64,000 nt of DNA from Lewinellaceae bacterium (GTDB lineage: Bacteria > Bacteroidota > Bacteroidia > Chitinophagales > Saprospiraceae). Of the stretch, positions 32,957 through 41,927 are shown one piece after another. Within the stretch, counting starts at the first letter, position 1; each line of letters opens with the position of its first letter. Below the pieces are notes generated by a model. That model did not search any database and was not told where the DNA came from. It was given only the letters and a program-made list of their open reading frames with translations. A program made the position numbers and the translations under genes. The stretch spans positions 186,001-250,000 of the forward strand of contig JACJYO010000001.1 in assembly GCA_020636075.1 (NCBI GenBank), given 5' to 3'.

Positions 32957-34219
32957 ATGTCCACTTTACTTATCCGGAATATCCAAACCCTCGTACAAGC
33001 CGAAACAAATCCACGATCAGTAGTTCGTGGCGCGGAAATGGCGGAATTGCCCGTGGTGCACCAGGCTTATTTGCTACTGGAAGATGACCGGATTGCCGCT
33101 TTTGGCTCTATGGAAAAATGTCCGGAACGGGCAGACCAGATTATTGATGCCACCGGGCGTTTGGTATTTCCATCGTGGTGTGATTCACATACGCATATCG
33201 TTTTTGCTGCAACTCGGGAAGAAGAGTTTGTGGCCCGCATCCAGGGTTTGTCGTATGAAGAAATTGCACGCCGGGGAGGCGGCATTTTGAACTCCGCACT
33301 CAGGCTGCAACAAACCTCGGAAGATAACTTGTTTGAAAATGCCTATAATCGCCTGTTGGAAGTGATCGGCTATGGCACCGGTGCTATTGAAATAAAAAGT
33401 GGTTATGGGCTAACGGTGGAAAGTGAGTTAAAAATGCTGCGCGTTATCCGGCGCCTCAAAGCGGTAAGCCCGATTCCAATAAAAGCGACTTTTTTGGGTG
33501 CCCATGCAATTCCTGAAAACTATAAAAACCGGCGCAATGATTATGTGGACCTCGTGGTGCAGAAAATGCTGCCCCAGGTGGCTGAGCAAGGACTGGCTGA
33601 CTACTGCGATGTGTTTTGCGATCGCGGATTTTTTACCGTGGCCGAAACCGAGCGCATCCTGCAAGCAGGCTGGATGTATGGATTAAAGCCAAAGATTCAC
33701 GCCAACGAACTGGATTATTCCGGCGGGGTACAGGTAGGTGTAGCCAACCATGCTGTTTCTGTGGATCACCTGGAATACGTCGACACAGCCGAGATTAATG
33801 CGTTGTTAAGCGGCCAAACACTCCCAACACTCCTGCCGGCATGTGCCTTTTTTCTGGGAATTCCCTATGCTCCGGCCCGTCGGATGATCGACGCGGGCCT
33901 GCCGGTTGTTTTAGCCAGCGATTACAATCCGGGGTCAGCGCCTTCCGGTCGGATGGCCTTCGTCGTAGCCCTGGCTTGTATAAAAATGAAACTACTGCCG
34001 GAAGAGGCTATTAACGCCGCAACGATTAACGGCGCCTGTGCCATGGAATTGGAAAAAGATTTCGGGAGCATTGCCGTAGGTAAAAAAGCCAACCTGTTTA
34101 TTTCTGTCCCGATGGCATCTGTTGCCCAATTGCCGTATTCCTTTGGAAGCAATTTGGTGGAAACTGTTATTTTAAATGGCCAGGTGTGGAAATCTGGCAT
34201 TAGCAATAAATTAGGTTAA
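32957..34219 (+). CDS. hutI: imidazolonepropionase
   Basis: HutI hydrolyses imidazolone-5-propionate to formiminoglutamate in histidine breakdown. The 420-residue length fits. It is an amidohydrolase with the metal-binding His78 and His80 in CDSHTHIVF, the IKSGYGL segment, an ANELDYSGG segment and the metal aspartate region DYNPGSAPSGRM. I chose the ATG at 32957 (MSTLLIRNIQTL); upstream in-frame codons overlap the divergent lipoprotein gene. No other hut genes are in the window, so histidine degradation genes are scattered. Confidence 0.93.
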   Translation: MSTLLIRNIQTLVQAETNPRSVVRGAEMAELPVVHQAYLLLEDDRIAAFGSMEKCPERADQIIDATGRLVFPSWCDSHTHIVFAATREEEFVARIQGLSYEEIARRGGGILNSALRLQQTSEDNLFENAYNRLLEVIGYGTGAIEIKSGYGLTVESELKMLRVIRRLKAVSPIPIKATFLGAHAIPENYKNRRNDYVDLVVQKMLPQVAEQGLADYCDVFCDRGFFTVAETERILQAGWMYGLKPKIHANELDYSGGVQVGVANHAVSVDHLEYVDTAEINALLSGQTLPTLLPACAFFLGIPYAPARRMIDAGLPVVLASDYNPGSAPSGRMAFVVALACIKMKLLPEEAINAATINGACAMELEKDFGSIAVGKKANLFISVPMASVAQLPYSFGSNLVETVILNGQVWKSGISNKLG

Positions 34220-34304
34220 GACTGCGTTTGCCGAATCTTGCCCGTTTGCTGAAATTCCAAATATTTATTCTTGCTTCGATATGTCTTGAAGCCCTTGGTT
34301 TGAC

Positions 34305-34312
34305 TAATTTTG
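34305..34312 (+). promoter_or_regulatory. -7 promoter element TAATTTTG
   Basis: TAATTTTG fits TAnnTTTG, 158 bases upstream of the large T9SS protein gene, implying a long leader. Confidence 0.35.
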
Positions 34313-34470
34313 CGGCCACTTGTCCAAAAACCACGGTCTTTCAGGGACAAAAAGCTAATTACAAACTGTTAAAAGAGCCTTGAAAGACATCAAATTAGGC
34401 CAGCATTGTATCTCTTTGCATCACAATCCCGTACTGAACATATCCATTAACCATTGCAAATTTTGTACGC

Positions 34471-37400
34471 ATGCACAAACTTCTAATCCCCCTGATCGTT
34501 TGCTTGTCCGCAACGCTGCTTCACGCCCAGGTTCCAAGAACTATTTTACCTAATCCGAAAGCTGTCACCGAACAGCCAACTTCAAACGCCCCGGAGGCCG
34601 CCTGTTCTGCCGGTACATTTGTTCCCGGTCAGTTCATCGGGCAGAGTAATGATATCGACCTTGACACCATTTTTCTCTGTTGGGGTGACTCGCTACTTAT
34701 GGACCACAACGGCGACCAAATGTTTATGGATCCCAATCCGGCAACCCCGCCAGGCATTGCTTATGCCTTTTATAGCTGCCCACCCACAGCGACAGGCGAT
34801 GATATGGCTGTTTTAGCCGATCCCTGCATCTGGCCAGGATCTGCTGGCACCGGTTTTTTTGCAACCCAAGGCCCGCTGACAGGTGACCACTGGTTTTTTA
34901 ACACTGGCGGTTTGTTTCAGGCCACTACTTTTTGCAATGGCAGCCCCTGTTTAATAACCTATGCGCCAATTACTATTACAGATGATGCAAATGGCGTTTT
35001 GGAACCCGGTTGTGTCGACGTCAATATAAACGATGCGTTTTCGGTTATTTATCTGAGAAAAATTACAGAATTGCGTATTTCAGATAACACATCGACCGTT
35101 CAAACCAATTACACGGATGATTGCAAAGCTCGATTCCGGCTTTATGGTGGCTACCCGGAATGGGATCTGAATGCCACGTACACCGTAAGTATTGCGCTGG
35201 ACAGTGATCCAAGTGTAAAGGCGTTGATCTACACGCCACCTGCGCAAATGAAACACAGTAATGATATCATTTTCTCGGTACCTCAGTCAGGGACATACCG
35301 GGTAACTGTTGAAGATGGTAAGAGCTGTGGTCATACTTTCCTGATCAATGTAACCAGTTGCGATGCATCAGATAACGTGACTATTTCAATGCCTGAATTA
35401 GTGGCGCCACCCGGAGCACAAATTTGTGTACCGATCAACATGATCAACTACACCAATATCATCGGTGCATCCTGGTCGGTTACCTGGGACCCGACAGTAC
35501 TTATGTACAACGGTTTTCAGAATCCGAGTGATTCACTGGGTGCTTTTGACCTTTCCAACCTGAATGTGGATAATGCAAACCAGGGCTTCATTGGTATCGC
35601 CTATTCTGACTTTGCCAATCCAAACGGTACAACCATTCCGAATGGCGGCACTTTTGTTGAACTCTGTTTCACCGTATTAGCGCCGCTTGGCTCATGCACT
35701 CCGCTGGACATTGTCAGCTTCCCATCACTGGTAACGATGGACAATGCCTTTGGCCCGCAATTGGCCATTACGGTAGATACCGGCCAGATATGCGTGGATT
35801 TTGTACCGCTGGACGTGGAATTTTATGTCGCTCCCCCCAATTGTGACGGGGAAGCCAGCGTAGGCGCCATTATTAGTGCTGGAACCGCACCGTTTGTGGT
35901 AAGCTGGTCGGCATTCCCGGGTGGCGGCATGTCGGGCATGGTTACGGCTAATGTGGCCGACACCATTTTGACCAACCCGTTACCGGAAGGCGTCTGGGAG
36001 GTCTGCGTAACCGACCAGAATGGCTTCGGACTCATGGTGTGCGATACAATTACGATCGATGTACCCAACCTGGGCGCTACCTTGGCGGTAGTTCAACTGC
36101 CACTTTGCAATGGAGATTCTACCGGATCGCTGCGCGCTGATGTAACAGTAGATGGCGTAGTGCTTCCCAACCCTGGTCCGACCTTTACCTACCTCTGGAA
36201 CACCACACCGGCGCAAACTACCCAAACGATATCCAACATTCCGGCAGGCGGCTATTCAGTTACGGTAACTGAAACGGTTTCCGGTTGCACGGCCCTTGCC
36301 GCCGGCACGCTCAGCCAACCCCCGGTAATCATTCTGGATGTTCAGGTGACGAATGCGTCGTGCGATGGCATTGCCGATGGTGGTATTGTCACCACCGTTT
36401 CCGGTGGAACACCGGGAGCAGTTGGCAGTGAATACAGCTTTGCCTGGAATTATTCTCCCAATGCAAATGGTGTACCGCTGTTTGCAGACGACTCCGGCAT
36501 AGGAAATCCGTTTACCATGTCCAACAAACCGGCAGGGTTTTATTTCGTAACGGTAACCGATGCAAATGGCTGCACCCAAGTTCAAACAATAGAAATAGCC
36601 AATGCTCGGGTAATGACTATCGACACCCTTAATATACTGGAACCCAGTTGTTATGGCTCAGCCGACGGCTGTATAGAAATTGCTGTAAACGCCCAACCGG
36701 CTTTCCCCAACCCGGCATATTTGCCTTTCTGGGATCCAACCGGTGGAACACCAACCAATGTGGGTAATATGTTTACCTATTGCGATCTGGCAGCCGATTC
36801 GTTTGGCGTTGTTATAATTGAAACCAATACCGGATGTTCGGTAACTGCCGGGTTTGTCCTTGGCCAGCCGGATTCATTGTCCATTGCCATCGTAACGCAA
36901 AACGGCCCGTCTTGTCAGTTCCAAAACGATGGGACCATCTTGGTAGCAGGCAGTGGCGGTACCGGTGGGCCTAACTATACGTATACCTGGAGTGGCGGTT
37001 TGCCAAACGGCGCAACCCAACAGAATCTTACTCCAGGCACCTATACTGTGACGATGACCGATGCCAATGGCTGTATGGATTCGACGAGCATTGCGCTGGC
37101 CCTGCCACCACCGCCGCCGATCGATGCAATCGACTCCATGTCGGTCGTATGCGGCGCTGATGGCAGCCTGACCGTAACTGCCCCCACGGCGGTGTCCTAT
37201 CTTTGGGAAACGCTGAGTGGGCAACAAGTAGGTAACGCTGCAACTGTTACAGGTTTGCCGGGCGATACCTACGTACTTACCATTGCCGATGCCCAGAATT
37301 GTGTCAACATGGACACCTTCACGCTGGCGCCGGTAGTTCCGCTGTTTTTTGCCGATACTTCGCTAATCCTGCCAACCTGTAATGGCGGCGCCGACGGTAG

Positions 37401-39078
37401 CATCGCCATTGATGTCCAGGGAGGTACCGGTGGTGCGCCGACGTACACCTGGTCTTCTGGTCAATCAACTCCGGTTATTATAGCCATTGCGGCCGGCACC
37501 TACACCACCACGGTAACAAACCCGGCCGGCTGTACGCTGGTGGGCACATTTGTGTTGCCAAACCCGCCCGGTATTGTGATTCAATACAACAGCATTATGC
37601 CGGCTACCTGTCCGAACGTTTGCGACGGAAAAGTAACGCTGGTAACCTATTACAACACGGTACCACCTACGCTTGCCAATTTCAACTTCATGTGGGAAGA
37701 TGGCTCCACCGATTCGGTTCGGGTAGATCTTTGCCCGGGCTTTAATACCGTAACAGTAACTGACGCGCTAAACGGTTGTTTCCGGATCGACTCTGTGTCT
37801 ATCGACAGCCCTCCTCCGTTTGATGTAAATTTCACCACCGTACCTGTAACCTGCTTCGGAGGTGATGATGGTGAGGCGCGTGTTACGGTCAGTGGTGCAA
37901 ATGGAGTGCCTTTCACTTACTTGTGGAATAATGGGTCCACTATCAACACAGCCACCGGTCTTATGGCAGGCGATGCCACGGTAACCATAACCGACGTCCT
38001 GGGTTGTATGGACACATTTGTTACCAATATTACTCAGCCATCGGAGATCGTTGTAACACAAGACCTGACGAATACGACCAACATTCTTTGCTTTGGAGAC
38101 AACAGCGGTTCCCTGGCTGTAACTGTTACTGGAGGCACGCCAACCTATACATACCAGTGGGCCAATGCCAATGGCAATTTGGGCACGACAAACCCGCTGG
38201 ACAACCTGTCATCCGGCGCGTATACCGTAACGGTTACCGATGCCGTTGGTTGTACGGGAGAACTGCCCAACCTGATCCTCAGCGACCCTGCGCCAGTGCT
38301 TGGGACCTACATGCCTTGGGATCCGATCATTTGTAATGGTGAAGAAACTACCTTGTTTATTGAAAGCATATCAGGTGGTTCGGGAGCGCCTTATCAGTAT
38401 AGCCTTGACTTTGGCGTATTTCTCGATGCCGGTTTCCCAATCAACATGGGAGGTGGCGAGCACTACATTACCTACATTGATCGCCTGGGGTGTGAATACA
38501 CGGATACCATTTTTGTTCCGGAGCCCGATCCGATTTTTGTGACCTTCGATCCGAATGATGTTGAGATCGAATTGGGAGATTCACTCCAGTTGTTGCCGAT
38601 CGTAACAGGTGCCGTTGTGGATACCTTCACCTGGACACCGGCGGCTTTGCTCAGCGACCCGTTTGAATTCGAGCCATATACGCGTACCTACGAATCAGAG
38701 ACCTACACGATTGTTGTTTACGACGAGAATGGCTGCTCCGCAACCGGCTCCATTTCGGTTAACATCGACCCGAACCGGAATGTGTATATTCCGAATGCCT
38801 TTATTCCTGGAAACCCTGCAGGGCTTAACGACCACTTCAATGTTTACGTCGGACGAGGCGTGGAAACTGTCAACTTTATGCGCATTTACGACCGTTGGGG
38901 AACGTTAATGTATGAACGCGAAAAATTCTATCCGAACAACAACGACTTTGCCGAAGGCTGGGATGGCCGCTACGACGGGAAATATTTAAACCCGGCCGTA
39001 TTCGTGTATGTTGTTGAAGTGAAGTTCCTGGATGGCCGCGTTTTGCTCTACCGGGGTGATGTGACAATTTTGCGGTAA
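34471..39078 (+). CDS. large T9SS type B surface protein with cohesin-like module and SprB-type repeats
   Basis: The 1535-residue protein has a signal peptide (MHKLLIPLIVCLSATLLHAQ). Residues about 301-445 resemble a cohesin module (ISMPELVAPPGAQICVPI, SWSVTWDPTVLMYNG, GTFVELCFTVLA). Residues about 450-1390 carry many repeats with the pattern C-x-G-x-x-x-G-x-I and G-x-Y-x-V-T-V-T-D-x-x-G-C, typical of SprB, the gliding adhesin. The last 100 residues (NVYIPNAFIPGN, IYDRWGTLMYERE, GWDGRYDGK) form a gliding-motility-associated type B sorting domain. It is predicted to be secreted by T9SS and held on the surface by the PorP/SprF partner, which is not encoded beside it. A strong terminator follows. 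Confidence 0.88.
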   Translation: MHKLLIPLIVCLSATLLHAQVPRTILPNPKAVTEQPTSNAPEAACSAGTFVPGQFIGQSNDIDLDTIFLCWGDSLLMDHNGDQMFMDPNPATPPGIAYAFYSCPPTATGDDMAVLADPCIWPGSAGTGFFATQGPLTGDHWFFNTGGLFQATTFCNGSPCLITYAPITITDDANGVLEPGCVDVNINDAFSVIYLRKITELRISDNTSTVQTNYTDDCKARFRLYGGYPEWDLNATYTVSIALDSDPSVKALIYTPPAQMKHSNDIIFSVPQSGTYRVTVEDGKSCGHTFLINVTSCDASDNVTISMPELVAPPGAQICVPINMINYTNIIGASWSVTWDPTVLMYNGFQNPSDSLGAFDLSNLNVDNANQGFIGIAYSDFANPNGTTIPNGGTFVELCFTVLAPLGSCTPLDIVSFPSLVTMDNAFGPQLAITVDTGQICVDFVPLDVEFYVAPPNCDGEASVGAIISAGTAPFVVSWSAFPGGGMSGMVTANVADTILTNPLPEGVWEVCVTDQNGFGLMVCDTITIDVPNLGATLAVVQLPLCNGDSTGSLRADVTVDGVVLPNPGPTFTYLWNTTPAQTTQTISNIPAGGYSVTVTETVSGCTALAAGTLSQPPVIILDVQVTNASCDGIADGGIVTTVSGGTPGAVGSEYSFAWNYSPNANGVPLFADDSGIGNPFTMSNKPAGFYFVTVTDANGCTQVQTIEIANARVMTIDTLNILEPSCYGSADGCIEIAVNAQPAFPNPAYLPFWDPTGGTPTNVGNMFTYCDLAADSFGVVIIETNTGCSVTAGFVLGQPDSLSIAIVTQNGPSCQFQNDGTILVAGSGGTGGPNYTYTWSGGLPNGATQQNLTPGTYTVTMTDANGCMDSTSIALALPPPPPIDAIDSMSVVCGADGSLTVTAPTAVSYLWETLSGQQVGNAATVTGLPGDTYVLTIADAQNCVNMDTFTLAPVVPLFFADTSLILPTCNGGADGSIAIDVQGGTGGAPTYTWSSGQSTPVIIAIAAGTYTTTVTNPAGCTLVGTFVLPNPPGIVIQYNSIMPATCPNVCDGKVTLVTYYNTVPPTLANFNFMWEDGSTDSVRVDLCPGFNTVTVTDALNGCFRIDSVSIDSPPPFDVNFTTVPVTCFGGDDGEARVTVSGANGVPFTYLWNNGSTINTATGLMAGDATVTITDVLGCMDTFVTNITQPSEIVVTQDLTNTTNILCFGDNSGSLAVTVTGGTPTYTYQWANANGNLGTTNPLDNLSSGAYTVTVTDAVGCTGELPNLILSDPAPVLGTYMPWDPIICNGEETTLFIESISGGSGAPYQYSLDFGVFLDAGFPINMGGGEHYITYIDRLGCEYTDTIFVPEPDPIFVTFDPNDVEIELGDSLQLLPIVTGAVVDTFTWTPAALLSDPFEFEPYTRTYESETYTIVVYDENGCSATGSISVNIDPNRNVYIPNAFIPGNPAGLNDHFNVYVGRGVETVNFMRIYDRWGTLMYEREKFYPNNNDFAEGWDGRYDGKYLNPAVFVYVVEVKFLDGRVLLYRGDVTILR

Positions 39079-39108
39079 TATTTTGCCGCGTCTGCTTATA
39101 TGAAGTTT

Positions 39109-39146
39109 AACCGTCCTACGGCAAAAAAGCCGTAGGACGGTTTTTT
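39109..39146. terminator. bidirectional terminator between the T9SS protein and hypothetical genes
   Basis: AACCGTCCTACGGC (39109-39122) pairs perfectly with GCCGTAGGACGGTT (39129-39142) around six A, followed by TTTT. Confidence 0.85.
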
Positions 39147-39148
39147 AT

Positions 39149-40111
39149 TTAATTGCCCTGGGGTTTTTGTTTTTTCGGCTTTCCGGGTATTCCCAAAATA
39201 TTTTTACCTTTTTGGCTGTCCAAAACAGGCTCGGGCCGGGGCGCTTCTTCCTGCACCTGATCAAACACTTTTTCAACAAATTTCCAGCGCCCTTTTTCAA
39301 GTTTATAGGCGCTGTAACTGCCATCGGGGATATTCATGACACCACCAGTGTATGGATTTGGATAAGGTACCAGGTGGTCAAACAGAATCATTTTGTATTG
39401 TTCATCCCAGTTGAGGCGCACACGTGCTTCAGCAGAGTATTCAAGCATCACGCGCATTTCCCCTGCGGCATCCGGTTGCTCAAAAACCGGGGCACCAAAA
39501 ACGGGTCTGCCTTTTTCGTCGAAGCTCAACACCTCGATAACTTTCCGTTTGTCAAAAAAAGTAAAACCATCGAAGCCAAAAAGCAAATACATTTTGCCAT
39601 GCCGGGTGTCAAAAGGAAGCAGATTATAGTATAAAGCACCGTACCAGTAATCAGGATTCAATTCCTCCCTGGTGGGAAGGCCCCGCATCTCAAAGCTCCG
39701 GTCTATCAGTGGAAAAAGATTGAGATCGTGCTGATTCATCTGGATTGCCCCGTAATACCGATACGTGGAGTCATCAACAAAAAGCTGCCAGGTAAACACC
39801 CTGAAACTACTGTCGGACGGGGTCAGTATGGAGACTGCTTTTAATCGGTCAAAATGATATTGAAAAGCGTTTTCGGTTTTAAGCGCCTGTACCAGACCGG
39901 TAATCAGGCTGCGGCAAGCCAAAAAACGCATTTCCGGCAAGGAATCGTTCACTACTGCGTGAGCAAGGATGACTAAGGTGTCTTCGCTTGCATGCAGTTT
40001 TCCGATGGCTTCCGGGCTGAGTTTTCCGGATGGTTTTGGTTTAGATTGAGCCATTAAAAACGTTGGCAGCAACACAGCGACTGCCAAACAGCAGATTGAT
40101 CTGATCATCAA
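39149..40111 (-). CDS. hypothetical exported protein, 320 residues
   Basis: The protein has a clear signal peptide (MMIRSICCLAVAVLLPTFLMAQ). The mature part is a mixed alpha/beta sequence rich in aromatic residues. One segment, KMYLLFGFDGFTFFDKRKVIEVLSFD, is distinctive, and the C-terminus is basic and proline-rich (GKPKKQKPQGN). I do not recognise the family beyond an impression that similar proteins occur in Bacteroidota. It shares a terminator with the converging T9SS gene and is followed on its 5' side by another unknown minus-strand gene. Confidence 0.65.
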   Translation of the reverse strand: MMIRSICCLAVAVLLPTFLMAQSKPKPSGKLSPEAIGKLHASEDTLVILAHAVVNDSLPEMRFLACRSLITGLVQALKTENAFQYHFDRLKAVSILTPSDSSFRVFTWQLFVDDSTYRYYGAIQMNQHDLNLFPLIDRSFEMRGLPTREELNPDYWYGALYYNLLPFDTRHGKMYLLFGFDGFTFFDKRKVIEVLSFDEKGRPVFGAPVFEQPDAAGEMRVMLEYSAEARVRLNWDEQYKMILFDHLVPYPNPYTGGVMNIPDGSYSAYKLEKGRWKFVEKVFDQVQEEAPRPEPVLDSQKGKNILGIPGKPKKQKPQGN

Positions 40112-40195
40112 AATTGCATTGAAAATTAAACAAATTGTGGGCGGAAGCTAAACGACGGTTGCCTGAGTGAAATTGCATACCTGAAAAAGGCACAG

Positions 40196-41695
40196 TTACT
40201 CCAGTTCAGCGATTTTTTCCAGCAACCATTCATGATTCACGTGGTTGGCCTTCTCCCGGACAACCTCTTCTTTCAGCTTGGAAATTGCAGCCTTATCGTG
40301 TGGCGCGATCCGGGTAAGTCGGCGCACGTATTTCAGGAGATTGAGATAACTTTTTTTTCGCTGTTGCGGGATGTTTTTATGGCGATTCAGGAAAACCCGA
40401 AAGGATTCCATGAACGATTCCAGGGCATCATGTTCATCCAGTTCATAGTAGGCATTGATCAACATGGTTTTGCTTAAAAGATTGTATCCAATGTCTTCAT
40501 ATTCAAGGTTGCGCAGTAGCGCAAGCACCTTGTCAAATTTCCGCTGGTATCGGTAAAGACGCGCCAGATTAAAGGTATAGGTATTTTCAAGGGTATCGGC
40601 TGGAAGGTACATTTTGTATTTTTCGATAAAGTCTTCTGCCCAGTCCAGTTTTCCCAGGCGCAATGCCACAGCGGTGGTGTTGTTGAAGCGCCAGGTTGCC
40701 AGTTCGTCATTTACAATGAACACACCTTTTTTCAGGCCGTCTTCAAACAAGTCGAAATACTCCCGTAAAAATTGTTGGTTGCCTTTGTTCAATTTGCCGG
40801 TGCAGTAATGCAGGGCTGAATCGTAGAGTTCAATAGCTTCCCGCTTGGGCATGACACCTCCGTAAATGTCCAATAGTTTGCGAAGGCTGAAGTAATGTTT
40901 GTCGTTGTCTTCTTCGTGCAGTGTCAAATAGGAGTAATAGTAAATCGCCAATTCAGGCACGCCATCCATCGAGACAGTGCTCAAATAATTCAGGATCTCT
41001 GCGTTGAATTTCAGGTCGTATTCATAGTTTCCTGTGCGTTTCTGGCTTAACCCCGCGCTAAAAAGTTTTAGCTTTTCAATCCAGTAAAACAGGTCGAGGC
41101 TGTCAGAAATTTCTTCGATGTTAGCCCGGACATTCAGGGTTACATCAAAATCCATCATTTCATAATACAGGCGTTCGATGGAATACAGATTTTTAAAGTA
41201 ATCAAGCGAACGGTATTCCTGTTTAGTCAATTCATTTCGCGCCTGCCGCAAAGCACTGTTATAAAGCGGTTCGATTTTTTTTTCAACAACAAAATCCAGC
41301 AAATTAATTTGTTGTTTGGTTTTGTCTTTTAAAGAAGCTTCCAGGGCCATGAAACTTTCCACTAATTTTAACAGGTCAGAGCAGTGCTTTCGAAAATTCA
41401 CATCATCATACTGTACATCCGGAAACAACTTATTCCAGACCTGCTGCCGATCAAACCCCGGTTGTCCTTTTTCCAGAATTCCCAGAAAAATGATACAAAG
41501 TTGGGTCAACAACTTACTCTGGTTAAAATATGGTGAGCGCAAATACCGTACAAGTCGCTTACTCACAGCAGGTTCCAGGCACCGCAAGGTGAGGTAAAGT
41601 TTGTTTGTGTATAATTCGTTCCGCGCCACCGTTTTTATTACATTTTTTAAAATGAACAGACAAACCACATTTGCACTACCTGAATCAATAATCAT
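40196..41695 (-). CDS. hypothetical helical-repeat protein, 499 residues
   Basis: The protein has no signal peptide or membrane helix and is predicted to be almost entirely helical. From about residue 340 onward, TPR-like pairs can be seen (LGKLDWAEDFIEKYKMYLP, then NLARLYRYQRKFDKVLALL). The N-terminal 100 residues contain YLRSPYFNQSKLL and VNFRKHCSDLLKLVESFMA, which look conserved rather than random. The start is uncertain: the ATG at 41695 is used here, but a GTG at 41629 (VARNELYTNKLY) is possible. Its function is unknown; protein-protein interaction is likely from the repeats. Confidence 0.65.
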   Translation of the reverse strand: MIIDSGSANVVCLFILKNVIKTVARNELYTNKLYLTLRCLEPAVSKRLVRYLRSPYFNQSKLLTQLCIIFLGILEKGQPGFDRQQVWNKLFPDVQYDDVNFRKHCSDLLKLVESFMALEASLKDKTKQQINLLDFVVEKKIEPLYNSALRQARNELTKQEYRSLDYFKNLYSIERLYYEMMDFDVTLNVRANIEEISDSLDLFYWIEKLKLFSAGLSQKRTGNYEYDLKFNAEILNYLSTVSMDGVPELAIYYYSYLTLHEEDNDKHYFSLRKLLDIYGGVMPKREAIELYDSALHYCTGKLNKGNQQFLREYFDLFEDGLKKGVFIVNDELATWRFNNTTAVALRLGKLDWAEDFIEKYKMYLPADTLENTYTFNLARLYRYQRKFDKVLALLRNLEYEDIGYNLLSKTMLINAYYELDEHDALESFMESFRVFLNRHKNIPQQRKKSYLNLLKYVRRLTRIAPHDKAAISKLKEEVVREKANHVNHEWLLEKIAELE

Positions 41696-41896
41696 TGAGT
41701 AACCAGTTGGAACGGCAACTCGTGAAAATTGAATAAATATTATTCACAATGAAGGTAGGGCTTCACGACAACCCTTTCCAATACGGTATTGAAAATCAAT
41801 ATTTTAATTGAAACTAAACGCGTATTGTATTTTTGCTTACCTTTCACAAAATTAGATTTTTCTTTTCACAACGATTCGTGTTTGAAGCAGAGTTCC

Positions 41897-41904
41897 TATT
41901 TTTG
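41897..41904 (+). promoter_or_regulatory. -7 promoter element TATTTTTG
   Basis: TATTTTTG fits TAnnTTTG, 23 bases upstream of the following start codon. Confidence 0.4.
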
Positions 41905-41927
41905 AAGGTACTTTTAATACCATAGCC

